NCBI RefSeq assembly: GCF_000276665.1
Contig: NW_004955416.1
Coordinates: 5,486,845-5,550,844 of the forward strand
Source of the DNA: Chinchilla lanigera
Taxonomy: Eukaryota; Chordata; Mammalia; Rodentia; Chinchillidae
Reading direction: 5' to 3'
DNA: 64,000 nucleotides
The notes below the pieces were generated by a model, which was given only the letters and a program-made list of their open reading frames with translations, had not been told where the DNA came from and ran no database searches. The translations under genes and the position numbers were made by a program. Position 1 is the stretch's first letter, and each line of letters opens with the position of its first letter. Shown here one piece after another: positions 46,671 to 60,170 of the stretch.

Positions 46671-46889
46671 GTTGGGCTTGGTGTTACACATCAGTAATCT
46701 CAGCACTTGAGGGCTCAGGCAGGAGGACTGTGAGGATGAAGTCAGCTTGGACTACAGTGTGAGACTTTGTCTGAAAAAAAAATAAATAAAAGGGATAGGA
46801 TGGTGGGCTGAGGGTGGAGCTCAGTGGCAGAGCACCTGTCTACCATGTGTGATGTCCTAGGTCCAATCCTCAGCACCAGAAACAATTTT
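46671..46889 (+). mobile_element. B1-ID composite SINE
   Basis: A B1-like half (ttgggcttggtgttacacat, cagcacttgagggctcaggc, agactttgtctg) is followed by an A-rich linker and an ID-like half (gggtggagctcagtggcaga, ggtccaatcctcagcaccag). More diverged than the copy at 37.8 kb. Confidence 0.8.
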
Positions 46890-49800
46890 TAGCACAATTA
46901 ACCAACATTGCTAATATTGACAATGAATCTGTTCTGTGGAAAGCAATGTCTTAGGTTCTAAAGGGGGTCTGAAACACTTGTTAGGCTCACAGTCTAGTTA
47001 GGGATTAACACATCATTCAAGACACCTAGAAGTATCAGCAAGTAAATGTTAAGAAGGAAATCCCTGGACCATGCTGAATGACGGGAAAGTTGAGCGAAGG
47101 GATCAATCCTACCCAGTTGTTCAGGAAGGATTATGTAAGATTTTTGCCAGGGTGACCTGGCACTGTAAGCTTTTAACAGGCTGCCTGGTCCTTTCCTTCC
47201 TTTCCTTGCCTTAGTCTTAAGAAACTGATTGGCCTGGGAAAGAAGAACTGCTCCCTGCGGATCAGAACCTTAGGAGAGAAAACTGGCAATGTACTGTACT
47301 CTAGACCCCACTTCCGGCTGACTAGAGGTGTAGTCCTACAGAGGGACTTGTCTACGGGGTGAGATGGAAAGCCAAAGTGCAAAGAGGCCATGAAAGCAGA
47401 TGTCCAACATCAGAGAAAAACTCCAAACAGTCTTTTCTTCCCCTTTGTTCTTTATTTCCATGGAAATCTCCTGATGAGTAATGAGAGTTTGAGCGTGTCA
47501 AAAGCAAATGTTAGAAAGCGGTAGACGAAGGTCAGGGGAAGAAAACAGTTATGTTGCAACCAAGGGCCAAAAAATGGTAACAAGAAAGGTCAGATCAGAA
47601 AAGCACCAGAGGGGCAGGGTAGAAGCTGCTAATGCAGGGTGGCATCTCCACAACCTGCGAGGGCAGACTGGACCCAGGCAGAACTTGGCGTGCACACTCA
47701 CAGTTCCAAGTGGACAACAATGACATAAATATTCTAGTGAAATCAAACCTACCTGATGGCAAGACTGTGACATTCACTAAACCTGTTCAGAGAGCATACA
47801 AAAGTTGGCCAGCTGAGAATAAGTTCAGCTTTTGCTATTGTTTTTGTTATTGTTTACTGAGTTTAGTATTTTTTAGCAGTAACAGCTGCAGCTGAGGCAG
47901 GGATGAGGGGATAGGTACTTTGAACTCATACCTTCCACTACCTGACAGCAGCCTATACACATGACTGACAGCACCATAACCTTTTATTTTTAGTCCCTAC
48001 ACCTCAAAACTGGGGACAAGAGAGCCAGCAAGAGAAACCAACAGCTCTGCTGTGGGGAAGGGGACCCTCACCCGAATTGCTTGCATATCTCTGTGCTGCA
48101 AATTCTTCCACTATGGTTGATCTCAAGCTACCAACATGAAGTCACTAAATGCTGAGCTGGGAAGAGATACTTGCAGTCCACTGTTGGGGTAGGTATAGGG
48201 CTCCTCCAACAGGCCCACCGCCACTGCACGGCTCATCCACAGGACTGAGGTCAAAGCAGTGGTGCCTGCTGGCCTTCCTCTTGTGTTCTTTCCCACCTAG
48301 ACTCCCACCCCTGAGAGGACCACGGATGAGGAAACCGAGGTGACAATGTCTTGGCCATGGGCTCAGGGCTGGTAAATGGTGGCACCTAGTCAGGGAAGTT
48401 CTTCTGGGCCTCTCTGCTGGTACTTGATTCTTCTCAGGGATTCAGAAGTGGGTGGGAATGTACTGGGAAAAGCTCTACCATTTGGCCATCCAGGCCACAA
48501 GGCTAAATTCCCTGCCCCTACCCCCACTTCTCTTTTTCTCCCCAAGAAGCCCTCCATCCATATGGATCAACCCAGCCCTTCTCACTGGAACTGTGGCACA
48601 TGCTCTAAAAATGCCCCCAGAAATTCTGACCCTTAAACCCGCCATCTTCCATGACTTCAACTCAAGGAAGGTGTTATTAGCACCACTTAGCTGAGTCAGG
48701 TACAGCCTAGACAGCCTATGGGCCAGTGACCAGCAGGTGAGGTTGTCGGGCGTCGAGAGCTCCCCATACCCTGTATGACCAGCAAAAGGGCCCTCTGCTC
48801 CCAAAGCCAAGCCAGGCACCAAGAGACACATTCCTCTCTGGGCACTGCTTTCCTTCTGAGGCGTGAAGCTCTATGTAAAGCATGACCTAGATTTTTTGGA
48901 TGAGCGATTGCAATCTATAAATGTCTAACCAAGTGCATGAATTGCCTAAAGTGAGAAAGAGCTTTTAGCTGTATTGCCTCTGATGAGCAAGACAGCCAGT
49001 TTTCCTGGGGACTGCAGCCTCGATCTGGACTTGCCATGCCTGGGGAATGAGGGGTCTAAGAAGTCGTGAGGGAAGCTGTCCTATTCAGTTCCGCAAATTG
49101 GACGCAGCTCTGTAGGTGGGGGTGGGAAGGGGCTAGGAACTGAAGACAGGGCAGAGAGGAGGCACGACAGGTCCCGGCAGCCCCTGCGCTGAATCAGAGA
49201 ATATCATGAGACTGTAAGAGCCACCGTGGGAAGGCAGCCCTAACTTCTCCTTCTCCCAGTGCCCATCAAACTGCCCGGGAACAGTCAAATTATCTGGCTG
49301 GATAGTTAAGTGCCAATTTGGTTCCCTGGTGAGCAGCTGTCACCACAGCCTACTTGGCTCACAGAGAGTGACCATTCGTACCACCACCCATAGGAACATA
49401 GCTGGCAAGGGGACAGGAAGCAGCAGGGTCCTGTCGCGGCTTCTCACAGGGACCTAAAAGCTGCCACTAGCAGGCTTGGAGGGCCAGGAGATCACCCCAA
49501 AAAGAGGTAGACAGAAACAAGCCAAGAAGAAAATCTGGGGCAGTGCTCTGCCCTTGCTCACCGGGACTTACTCTATTAATATTCTAGTCTATTAAAGACC
49601 TGGCCTTCCCTGCTTACTTTTAGACAGGCCAAACAGGTACTAAGAAGCATCTGGAGGAGTCTTCCCAAATACCCACGCCATGAAATAACAGAAGACCCAT
49701 TTGAGAATCACTGCTTAGCCACAATCTCAGCCTTCTTTGGAAAGACTTTGTGAATGTGTGACTCAATCCTATCAGATCTGCAAGCCTAGACAACTGATGA

Positions 49801-50789
49801 CCCCATCCCAGAACAGGGTAGAAAGGGTGCACTCATCATGCGCTGGCATACCTAACAAAGCACCGAACACAGTTTCACCACAAATGCTTATTACCATAAA
49901 AACTGGTCTTTGCCTGTAATTCTTTGCAATAAACAACTGTGTACAAAAGATAAAGCCTATCATGATGTGTGGTGACGGTCACTGAGCAAAGTCTTTGGTA
50001 ATCAGATAGAAGCTATTCTGAAAGTCTCCCCTCCCTTCCTTTGATTGTAGTTAGGGTTAGATTACTGATTAAATGTATTAAAGTACTTGGGAGACTGTGA
50101 AGCATTACTAAACTGTTCTTATTTCTCTTGTGAGATTTAAAACATTACTTTGTCATTTCTGTCGACCCTGTTGTTCTTTGGTGACCCCAGACCAGAACTA
50201 TGTTTTTTCATCGAACACTTAACTATAGCCACAACCCAAAGAGCAGCTGTCCACTGAGGTCTCCCTGTCTGACCGGTGAGACCGGATTAGGGCTCCCCTC
50301 AAACACGGCCTCACTCCATGATGGTTAGCTGGTGGACTTTCAAGCTTCCTTCCGATCCCAGAGTTAGGTTCACCCTCCCCTAAGGTCCTCAAATCAAAGA
50401 GGTTTATTCACACATACACAGGTGCTGGAGAGAGACCTGGAGGAGGAGCTGGGGCAGTGTCTACTGCGAGAGAGAAGCAGGCGGCTAGGTGAGGAGTCGC
50501 TTCTTATTTGAGGGAGGAAGAAACTGGCTTCTCCTCAGTAGAGAACAGCCCAATAAGAATGTGGCTCAAAACATCCCAGGTCATGAAGTGATGCTAAGGA
50601 CCATCTTACAGAGATTGCTAAACTTAACTCAGAAATCCACCCACCGGAAGAGGGAAGAGACCAGGAGAAATATTTGGTATTGCCGAAGGAAACACAGCAT
50701 CTAACCAGAACGAGTAAGCAATACTCAAGGTTTCTCCTGACTCTCTGGAGTGCTTCCTGTGTACCTGTGCGCTGCTCCAATCAGCCCCA

Positions 50790-51680
50790 CAAGGTAAGCG
50801 GTGGCGCTGCCGTCTGATGGCGCTGACACTGACGTAAGGCCATGAAGTCGCCTGCCCATGCTTACAGTCAGGAAGTGTAGGCCACGGTTCAAACCCAGGC
50901 TGCTTAGTCTAGGAGGGCTCTGATCATTTGAGTCTCAGTGTGCTCATCTGTTGAAGGAGCGCTTTGATGGTGTCCCAACCCTCCGCAGAGATAATCAGGA
51001 GATCAGTCTAGATAAGGAAAGAGCTGGGACTAACAACAAACTTGTGGGCCAAGTTCAAATCACTACGATGGCCGGATGGGGGCCCCGGGTACTGAGGTGT
51101 CCTGGCGGTAATTACGTAGGCACATGAAACCCTCACTTTGCTGCTGAAGTACTAACACCTGACATGTATTAGTGCTCTATGGACGGCCTCTTTCTCCTCA
51201 TGTGTGATCCCCTCTGAGCCTCACACGCTCTCCGTGAAATGAGTGTTATTTTCATTATAGATGAAGAAACAAGAGAGTAAGGCAACGTGACCTGCCCGAA
51301 GCCACTTACCCGATGAGTGAGAACGTGGCAGCTTGAGTTCTGGTCTCTGGACTTGAACCCTACTCTTTCCACCGTATCTACCAGCGCTTCTCAGCCTGAG
51401 TTATGAAGACAGAAAGCGCAGGCTTTCGCTCAAGCATTAAAGGTCTCTGGAGCGGTCTTGCCTGCTCAGTGACTACGTGAGCAGCAGTAATCACCATCAC
51501 ACAGAGCCGCGGGCTGACTGTGTGCAGGTGGGGGCCGGACCACGCTACAGATGCACTCTCCAAATTTTACAGCAGCTCCGCGTGGTGGAGCTTGTCTCAG
51601 TTTCACACATGAAGAAACAGACACAAGAAGTAAAACTAACTCAGTTAAGGTCCCACAGCTAGGAAGTGAGAGGAAGGGGC
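50790..51680 (+). repeat. Cluster of MIR-like SINE fragments
   Basis: At least three MIR-like blocks occur: about 50,790-50,930 (ending ggttcaaacccaggctgctt), 51,165-51,385 (atagatgaagaaacaagaga and ttgaaccctactctttcc) and 51,530-51,680 (catgaagaaacagacacaag, ggtcccacagctaggaagtg). All run in + orientation and are strongly diverged. Confidence 0.6.
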
Positions 51681-51843
51681 CAAACTTTTTTTGCCAATCA
51701 TTCTAAGTTTTCAAATTACCCCTGTGTATGATAATTCTGCACTGCCTTTTAGGTGGGACTCGCTCAGGGTGAAGGAAAAGGGCCAAGTCCACTTGTGGGC
51801 TGTGCTCAGCAGGCTCTGGTCCTCTGCTGCACACAGCATAGTG

Positions 51844-51873
51844 ATGGGGCTGCTGGGGCTGCTGGGGCTGCTT
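51844..51873 (+). repeat. Short (GGGGCTGCT) tandem repeat
   Basis: Three consecutive copies of a 9-nt unit, ggggctgct. Confidence 0.85.
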
Positions 51874-52400
51874 CCTTTAGTCAGATCCAACTATGAGAGA
51901 CCAGGCATCCACGCAGCCATGGTAAACACCCAGCAGTGACAGCTGTGCTCAGGAGGAAAAAGCTCAATGCCTTCAAGAGGTGCAAGCAGTGGGGCCTACA
52001 CCCTCAGGGTCTGGCGATGGAGGGACAACCTGGAGGCAATGGTGAGGACATGAATACAGTTTTTAAGGAAGAAAAGGTGAAAAGAGGACAAAAAACTACT
52101 AAAGCGCTAAGAGTTAGACTGTTCTTTTAATCTATGCTAACATCTCAGGCATTCAATTCCATTCACAGTCCAAGGCAGAGCAGCCCTCAGAGCAGTGACA
52201 ATCAGAGGAGTCTGAGACTCTTCAATATCTTTAAAGATCCTGAATTTAAAAGGCACTGTGCAACCGCACAAGGTATTCTTGACTGAGAAAAACACTAGCA
52301 TTCAAAAAGCCTTCCTAGGCTTTTGATTCTGATTAGATTTCCCAAAACTTATCAGCTAAAAAGTTGATTTTTTTTTTTTTTAGGCCTAGAAAAGTAAGAG

Positions 52401-52582
52401 GTCATAGCTGTGTACAGTGGTACAAGCCTATAATCCCGGCACTCTGGTAGGCTGAGGCAGGAGGATCCCAAGCTTGAGTCCAGCTTGGGGAATTTAGCAA
52501 CTTAGATACTATCTCAAAAACATAAAAAAGGGGCTGAGGCTGTAGCTCAGTGCAAAGATCTTGGGTTCAAGCCCAAGAACTA
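52401..52582 (+). mobile_element. B1-ID composite SINE
   Basis: A B1-like half (gtacagtggtacaagcctat, ggctgaggcaggaggatccc) is followed by ctcaaaaacataaaaaa and an ID half (ggggctgaggctgtagctca, gggttcaagcccaagaac). Same architecture as at 37.8 and 46.7 kb. A poly-T run precedes it at 52,366-52,381. Confidence 0.82.
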
Positions 52583-52844
52583 CACCCACTGCCCACATAC
52601 ATGAACGAGAAAGATAAGGGGCCAGGCTTGAAGCAGCTGAGATTATGAGTTTCTGAGCGTTTCTAGCCAGTTGATTCCAAGATTGCTCAAATTTGTGGTA
52701 TCCTGATCAGTTGCTCAACCAGTCAGCCCTTGGTTTGCTCCCAGAAGCCTGCTCTGATCAGTGCAGTGGTCAGAAACGATGCTGAGGGTCAAGCTACCAC
52801 TTGGGCACCAGAAATACCACCAAACAGCCCTGACTTACATTTTC

Positions 52845-52990
52845 ATAACACTTCACTCCACGAGGTCTTATATGTGTGTTATCTTATGTGGCAATCCTAA
52901 CAACCTTGTGAGCTGGGTGGGGATAATCTCCAGTTTACAGATGAGAAAGGCACAAAGACAGGGCTGACCATCTGTCCAAGGTGTTCAGAG
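52845..52990 (+). repeat. MIR-like SINE
   Basis: Shows MIR blocks in order: tcttatatgtgtgttatctt, caatcctaacaaccttgtga, and ccagtttacagatgagaaag. Confidence 0.65.
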
Positions 52991-53722
52991 TGATGGGGGG
53001 CCTTGCCATATCAGCTAGTGCTCTGGGGAGATAACTGGCCCACAGATGATATCATCACCGGATGGGGAGGTGGAGTCCCAGGCCTGGGTTTTCTCATCAC
53101 GAGTCTAGGGTTCTCTATTCAAAAATGCTGCTAGTCACCATGGAGGCTGCAGACATAAAGGGGATCCTGTCCCCAAACACATCAGAAATCCACAGGCCAT
53201 TCGGATGCAGACCAGAAGAGAATACAGGCCTGGCAGGAGGGACACACAAAACACCAAGGCAGTTCAGAGGAAGGGAAAGCCAGGTCTGACAAGAAGAAAT
53301 GGCACCACTTTCATGGAGAGGGTGGCACTGGAGCTGGGCCTGGAAGGAGGGGTTGGATGTTAACAGTGTTAAGACAAATGGAAAGGTATGCTAGGAAGGG
53401 AAGACATTTCTAGGTCTGGAAATGCAGTTAAAGTTTATCTGGGAAAGAATATGAAGTCCAGTTTGGCTGAGTTAAAAGCTCTTCCCCCCTTTTTATTACT
53501 ATATATTTTGATACATAACAAATACATTCATTGTGTCGAATTGGGACACCTACATATTGCATCTTGATCCCTTTTACTTCCCTTTCTCCTTATCTTCCTC
53601 CCATCAGAAAGCTCTTATATGTGGGGAGGAAAGTGTGGAAAGGCAGATCACACTCATAGTGTTGGGGGACTAGACTGAAGAGCTGCTCTTACTCTGATCT
53701 TTTCTTTAAAATTGCAAAAGCA

Positions 53723-53894
53723 AGTCTGGTTATAGTGGCACATGCCTGTAATCCCAGCACTAGGGAGGCTGAGACAGGAGGATCATGATGAGTTCGAGGC
53801 CACTCTGGGCTACACAGTGAGTACAAAGCCAGCTTGAATTACAGAGTGAGACTCTGTCTGAAAAACAAAAGCAAAAACTAAAACAAAATAAAAT
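53723..53894 (+). mobile_element. B1 SINE with perfect 15-bp target duplication
   Basis: A complete B1 (gtggcacatgcctgtaatcc, gagttcgaggccactctggg, ctacacagtgagtacaaagc, gagactctgtctg) with an A-rich tail. It includes the internal repeat typical of full B1. The repeat aaaattgcaaaagca flanks it at 53,708-53,722 and 53,895-53,909. Antisense to RASGRP1. Confidence 0.95.
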
Positions 53895-55459
53895 AAAATT
53901 GCAAAAGCAGACGGCCCACCAAGAGAGGGAGGCAGTACTCTCTGGTCTGGCATCCTATTAAAACAGACAGGTTGCTGTACCAGAGAACCTGAGGCCTAAG
54001 GGCTCTTTTCAAGGCAATGATTTCTACAGAGCCTTCCTTACTTCAACTTCCACATGGGTGGAGCCCTGCAAAGACAGGTCCACCAAGGGAAGATGACACA
54101 CACTGCCACAGTGAGCCCCTAGCAGAGCAGCAAGACAAAGGCCCGCTTTTGCTGAACTTGACTCCTTTTGTTACTGTTTAGGAAGCTGGATCACTTGCTG
54201 TTACATTTCTCCTTCCTCACTTTATTAATACTAGCATCTTAATGTTAGGTTCCTTCCTGTCCCCGTCTTTCTCTGCTTCCTTTGGAAGCTAAGGAAGCAC
54301 AATGGAAGATTAGCCATGGTTACAGAAAATGGCCACTCTAGGGCTCCCCACATTGGTCACTGGCAGGCAGGATCGAGCGCTCACTGGCAGAAGATATTCA
54401 GACCCCCAAATATGTGTAAGAAAGTTGGCAAGGATGGGGCTCAAAGTGTGCAGAGCTCTGGCTTCACGTGCTTGGCAAAGTGGGGTGATATGGTTATTTG
54501 ATCTCAGTCCTTCACGAGCAGCACTGCTGCCCTGATCCACGCACAGCGACTTCAGTGAACTCAGCCTTGAGCAGCCCAAACAGGTTCAGAGTGGACTGTG
54601 AAGTCAATGAGCACCTCAGCGCCTCCCCCGTTTAGTATGTCTTTTCCCTTTTCTCTTGCACTTTTCAGCACTACAAAACACATGGTCACTAGCAAACGGC
54701 AGGAAAGTTCTATGCTGAGTTACCTGAGATTTTGACATTATTCAAGCATATCTGCATAGTAATTGTGAGAGTAGATAACAATGAAAAGAAAAAATTCACG
54801 AAAGGTAAGATTTGGGGCTTTTGTGAGATTTTTTTTTCTAATGAAGAAATCTTAATGATAATATTCTAGTTACTCTTTGGAGAGTTTTGCGAGAATCAAT
54901 GGTTTTTCTTTCTCTCTCAGGATGAGAATGTTCAGTTTATATAGAAGTAAATAGATATATTAAACCTGACTGATTTTCAAGGCCTCTTGAGCTTAAAAAT
55001 AAACAGTAAATCTCACACCACAAATCTAAAACAGATTCTAAGACCTTACTTTAGAAAAACTGCATCAAGATAACCAAGGATAGAGCATGGAATCTGTATT
55101 TTTAAAAAGCTCTTCAGGGATCTGATGATCAGTCAAATTTTATTAGGGTGATCTGGACCAGTTAATGTACTTGCCCTGGGGAAGGTCTATAAACTACTAA
55201 TTACCCTATGACAATCTTTCCAATTTCAGAAATCAGTGGTAAGTTCTTTGAGCTGTTTTCAGGGCGAAACAGACTTAGGTAGTTAAACAGGTATTGCTGA
55301 GCAACATTAGACGCCTTGGTAGGGTTTGGAAAGTTCTAATTTGAAAAACACAAGTGGAAGCGTATAAAAAAATCAACCTATTATAAGACAGAGAGCCATG
55401 ATCAAAGGTTATTTATCTGGGCCAGAGGAGTATCCTACTATATATAAATACACAAATAT

Positions 55460-56480
55460 TTCTTGTCAGAAATATGTGTCACCAAGAACTTCCTTCCATT
55501 CTGCAATTGGCCTATTCATTTCCATAAAGATACCTTTGATGAGCAATTTTTGATTTCTTTATGAAGTTCAATTGGTTAAATATACCATTCATGGTTACGT
55601 CTTCATGTTCTGTCCAAACACACCTACCTCAAGCTTACAAAAATATCCCTCTAAATTTCCTCCCAGAATCCTTACTATTTTAACTTTACATTCAGGTTGG
55701 AGTTATTTAAATCTGTCAGGTAAACTTGATTCGTCTCAAGTTATTTTTTGTGTAGGGGGTGAGATACAAGTCTGTGACTGTTAATCCTGATATATCAGCT
55801 TCACTAGATGAAGAAATAATGAGCAGATTAGTAAAGCATGTTCCTGGTGCTTCTGGGTGGGTCACAGAGGTGTGACCTTGGGTTCTGTATGTGTCCCATC
55901 ATCCATTCTCTCTGACAGTCTTCCTCTGCTCTGCTTCTCAACCACTGTGAACTAAGTAGCTTGGTTTTGCTACACTCCTCTATCATGAGGTTTTTGCCTT
56001 GGAGCCTACTAACCATGTACTGAATCACCTGAAACCACAAGCTACATTAAAGCTTCAAGCTGTAGGTGTTGGGTAGTGTGTCTCAGTGATGGTAAAGCTA
56101 ATATAAGATCATAGTGCATTTTCATCATAGATATCATTTGTTCCAATACTGTTTGTTGAAAGGACCTTCCTTTCTTTATTGACTTGCTTTGATACCTTTG
56201 TTGAAGATCAAGTGACCATATAGTATATGTGGATTTATTTTGGAACTTACTATTCTGTTCCATTTATATATTCATCTATCTGTATGCCAATTTTACATAG
56301 TCTTAATTAAACTGTAGCTTCATAGTAAGTCTTCAAAACAAGAAATATAGATTTTTGCAACTGGTTATTGGTCACATACATTTTCATGATTGTTTTAGCT
56401 ATTCTGGGTCACTTTATTTTCATATAAGCTCTAGTTATATCACCTGAAGCCCTAGTTATTTTCCCTTTGGCCCTTTTTAA
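55460..56480 (-). mobile_element. Degenerate L1 fragments with an LTR-like stretch
   Basis: The part 55,470-55,570 (ggcctattcatttccataaa, cctttgatgagcaatttttg) and 56,090-56,470 (ttccatttatatattcatct, gtagcttcatagtaagtctt) are typical L1 read on -. The part 55,790-56,055 instead resembles a MaLR-type LTR on + (gtgaccttggg, ctgaaaccacaagc). Boundaries are approximate. Confidence 0.45.
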
Positions 56481-56492
56481 AATAATGACTTG

Positions 56493-56895
56493 CTGTGATG
56501 ATTTAGATCTAAAAGGTCCCCCAGATTCTCATGTGTTCAGACTTCTGGAAAGAGGTTGGATCATGGGGGTGCTATACTCATTAGCAGATTAATCCACTGA
56601 CTAGTTCAAAGCTATACGTGCTGTTAGGGTGTGGAGTCTGGCGGGAAAAGGCAAGTCATGGGGGTGTGACCTAGAAGGCTGTGTCTCCCTCTCCTGTTCC
56701 TCCTTTCTCTCTCTGCTTCCTGGTGCCATGGTGTGAGCAGCTACCTGTGCACAGACCCTTACCACATCATTTCTGCCCTGAAGCCAGCTGACCATGAAGT
56801 AAAAATGTGAGCCAAAATAAACCTCTCCTCTTTTACACTGCGAATGGGCATTACATTGTATTGGGTATGATGTCCCAGTGAAGAGAAACTAAGAC
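56493..56895 (+). mobile_element. Solo LTR of MaLR/ERVL type
   Basis: A roughly 400-bp element starts tgctgtgatgatttagatct and ends gagaaactaagaca (TG...CA). It contains ggttggatcatgggggtgct, cttcctggtgccatggtgtg and a gccaaaataaacctct poly(A) block, in the order known for mammalian MaLR LTRs. It has no internal coding part. I found no convincing target duplication. Confidence 0.7.
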
Positions 56896-56899
56896 ACCT

Positions 56900-57260
56900 G
56901 CCTTCAGCTTGATTAATCCTTCCTTACTCAGCATTCAAAGCAGTGTTAAACCCTCTAATAAACTGTTTTGAGATATTTTACTTTTCATTTCAAAAATTTC
57001 CAAGTGGTTCCTTTTAGTGTTTCCATTTCTTTGTTGAAGTTACCGATCTGTTGATCTTATTTAAATTCTCCAACATATTTATAATATCATTTTAAATTTC
57101 CTATCTACTAATTCCAACACTGCTGTCATCTGAGTTCATTTCTATTGACCTTTTTTCTTCTGGTTATTGGCTCCATATCCCTGCTCCTATTTATGACTGG
57201 TAACTGTTTATTATATGCTGGGCACTGTGGTCACAATATTAGAATTTGGACTTTGCTCCT
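56900..57260 (-). repeat. L1-like degenerate sequence
   Basis: Blocks such as ccatttctttgttgaagtta are reminiscent of L1 5' parts on -, but divergence is high. The 350 nt after it show nothing I recognise. Confidence 0.35.
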
Positions 57261-58451
57261 TTATAAAGGTATTTTATTTCTCTGAGCCTTAGGTTGATCC
57301 TGTCCAGCACTGGACTTGGGCTTTGCGAAGGTGGGTCAAAACTAGCACACACTCAGGCACAGTGTGGTGGTCTTTTCTGTGTTTCCCCGAATGCCCAAAA
57401 CGTTACGTCTCTCCACTTGCTACTTGGATCTACAGTATTCTGTGACTAAGGGGCCTCCTTTGACTCACAGATCCCAAGTAACTGTTACTGTTATGGAGTG
57501 ATATTCACTCACAGTTTAGTATTTGTCAAAGACCAAAGAGCTTCCTTCTCTCCTGTATCCCACAAATTCTTGCCATTCCAGAAGCATTGAATGCTAATTT
57601 TCTTTTCTCTTCTAGGCAACATTCTACTGCCTAGACACTAGGTCCGGTATCATTTTATCTCCAAGTTGCTCCTATTTTTCATACAATGAAAACAGTTATT
57701 TTGCATCTTTGCCCTGTGCTATAGCTGTTTACATAAGGAAAATAATTCTAATACCCAATATTCCCCTATGGTTGGAAATGTAAATTCCTGCTTTTATGTT
57801 CCCTTTATAAATGGGAAGTCCCAGTTCTTTCCAAAATTTAAATCCACTTAGTCTCTATATATCCTCCAACAGGTAAATAATGCATACTAGCTCTTCTATG
57901 TTTATCTATGTTATCAAGACATTAACATGCTTCATGGTATGAAGACAAAGAAGAAAGAAAAATCCACTTATTTGTCTTCTTTTCAGGTTTTAACATCTTA
58001 TATCCTGAATTTTATTTCTGTATCATTTCTTAACTCTTTTATTACCTCTCTACTCTCTGTAGCATTTCTGTTCACTAAACTTGGACCTAACTGCGCTCTG
58101 GACATTATTTGGTCAGATCTTGGTACATTAGACAGATATTTTGTGTATCCAGCTCATCAGCATTCCTCCCTTAATTTTAATCACATGATTCTGAAGAGAA
58201 ACGTTGAGTTCTTAAATGGCACCGCTCCTGTGGCCACACTTGGTTGGTTCAAACAATAGTCACCTGGTCCAATTTCAACCAGTTCTTCCCTGACACTTTC
58301 TTTACTGAACTTGAGGTAAAATATTAACTCTCTAAAGGTAACAGATGCATGATAGTAATATGTTCCTTGTCCATGGAGAAGACAACTCAGTAAAATAGAC
58401 TGGCTAACATGCAGATGATATTTTTCGAGGTAGAAAGGAAAAAAGAAGAGC

Positions 58452-58453
<2 letters not shown>

Positions 58454-58492
<39 letters not shown>
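58454..58492 (+). repeat. (GA)n microsatellite
   Basis: About 19 uninterrupted GA units; it reads (CU)n in the RASGRP1 transcript. Confidence 0.98.
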
Positions 58493-58498
<6 letters not shown>

Positions 58499-58540
58499 AA
58501 TGAACACATGCTACAATCCCCTAATGATGCCCTAGTCCAT

Positions 58541-58617
58541 CAGTGGTGAGCCTACGGCAGGTGTGCTGCAGCGGGTTGTTTATATCACTGGAAGCTCTAA
58601 AGCATTTGCCATCACTG
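58541..58617 (+). mobile_element. hAT-like MITE, copy A (77 bp)
   Basis: Begins CAGTGGTGAGCC and ends GCATTTGCCATCACTG, so the ends are inverted repeats. ccctagtc (58,530-58,537, three bases before the element) and ccctagct (58,618-58,625) look like a decayed 8-bp target duplication. The internal sequence (ggcaggtgtgctgcagcggg, tatatcactggaagctctaa) aligns along its length with copies B and C. Confidence 0.75.
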
Positions 58618-59954
58618 CCCTAGCTCCTAATTTCCAATGTTCCCAAGGCCTACAAAGATGCTACACTCTTCCTGGGCTTTAGTTATATAAAACTTTACAT
58701 ACTGATTTTAGTAAATCCCATAAAACAGTTTATGTTGGATTTCTGCCATTGTCTTGAATTATATTTTGAGAAATGAAAATCCTTGGGTCTTATTTACTGG
58801 ACACCAAATTAATATATCTCAAATTCATGTAAAATTTTAAATTATGAAACTGGTTACTGGGCTTGTGTTTATTGTGACAATATCCCAGTGATTTTTTTGA
58901 CACACCTATTCCAACCAGACATTTCCACTCTGTATTTCAATGATGCGAGCTTTGGATTCTATGTCATTTGTGTTATTAATCTGAGGGAGTGATACACTAA
59001 CATCCATTAAGTCTACAGTAATAATAATTACTGCCCTACCTGAGTCTCTACTCTGTTATGTAATTATAGTAACATGTTATACAGTCTTTCTTCTTCCCAA
59101 CAAAAGTAACATTTATGTTAACAGAAATTGAGACTCAGAAACATTAATATGACACAACATTTATATACTCCAGCATTAGGAACAGACTGCAGAATACAAT
59201 ATCCCCTAACATGTAAAGTCCATTTATATTAATGTAATACCAAGTTATTTTAACTTTTTGAGAAGACTCATGACACTACTGGTTTATATTAAACTTATAT
59301 CTACTAAGATCAACTAGATCATACTAGCATTTCTCTCTAGTATTTCTTAGTATTTCTCAGAAGAACAATCAATGCAGATTTCTCCTATCGAGTACATTAG
59401 CAATGTTTTTAAATTTAAGCACAAAGACTTTTTAAAAATTACTACTGAAGTCTTGTTTGTCTAAGTTTTATGTTCTCCATTATGGATCTTCCTGAATTTT
59501 GATTCTCACCTACTGTACTCACTTACTTTCTGACTTTGGAACAGAGCCCGTCAGTGAGCACCCACATACCCTCGGGTTTTACCATTACAGTGCAGGCTAA
59601 CCCAATTTCTACCTGCCTAAGAGCTTTCTGGAGGCCCCACCCCCACCTGTGTGCAAAGCAGCCATGTGTGCTGGAAAATTAACACCTTGTAGAAGCATCC
59701 TGGCAGCAATAACTGATAGGACTTGGTACATAAGCACACTTCTCTTGGTTCTCAGGGTGTCTCCCAACCTGACTTCCAGGGTAGGAAGTCAGTTGTTAAT
59801 TAATGCACCCTTCCTGAATAGCCTTCTCCCTACTCCCCTACCAGTTTTTCCTAGGATCTTCTTCCAGAGCATATTTTCATTTAGATTTTTGTCTCAGGCT
59901 CTCTTTCCAGGGAAATTCAAACCAAGACAACCTTATGTAATTTTCACCTACACT

Positions 59955-60170
59955 GAAATAGCCCTGAAAATTTTTCACCACTGTTAACCATTTTGTACCT
60001 GAGAAAACGATAGTAAAACAATTTCCCTAAGGGTAACATTGGGTAAGTGACAGAGAAAAGATTAGAATCCAGAAACCACAATGCTGTGGCCTCCCATGGC
60101 CTCCTGCCGTCATCTTCGCATTGCGTCTCTGAAACCAGGCTGTGCCAAGGCCGTGGCATTTCCACCGTCA
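59955..60170 (-). repeat. MIR-like SINE fragment
   Basis: The blocks accattttgtacctgagaaa and gggtaagtgacagagaaaag, then attagaatccagaaaccaca, follow the MIR order. Strongly diverged; strand is tentative. Confidence 0.4.

Noticed and set aside
49738..49790. Possible RASGRP1 exon 2 (aaagact on +)
   Set aside because: The complement gives no match to the expected exon 2 peptide before the QSF end.
54596..54620. Possible RASGRP1 exon 2 (complement reads V-L-I-D)
   Set aside because: Only four residues resemble the expected D-L-I-D motif; flanking residues do not fit and no matching donor follows.
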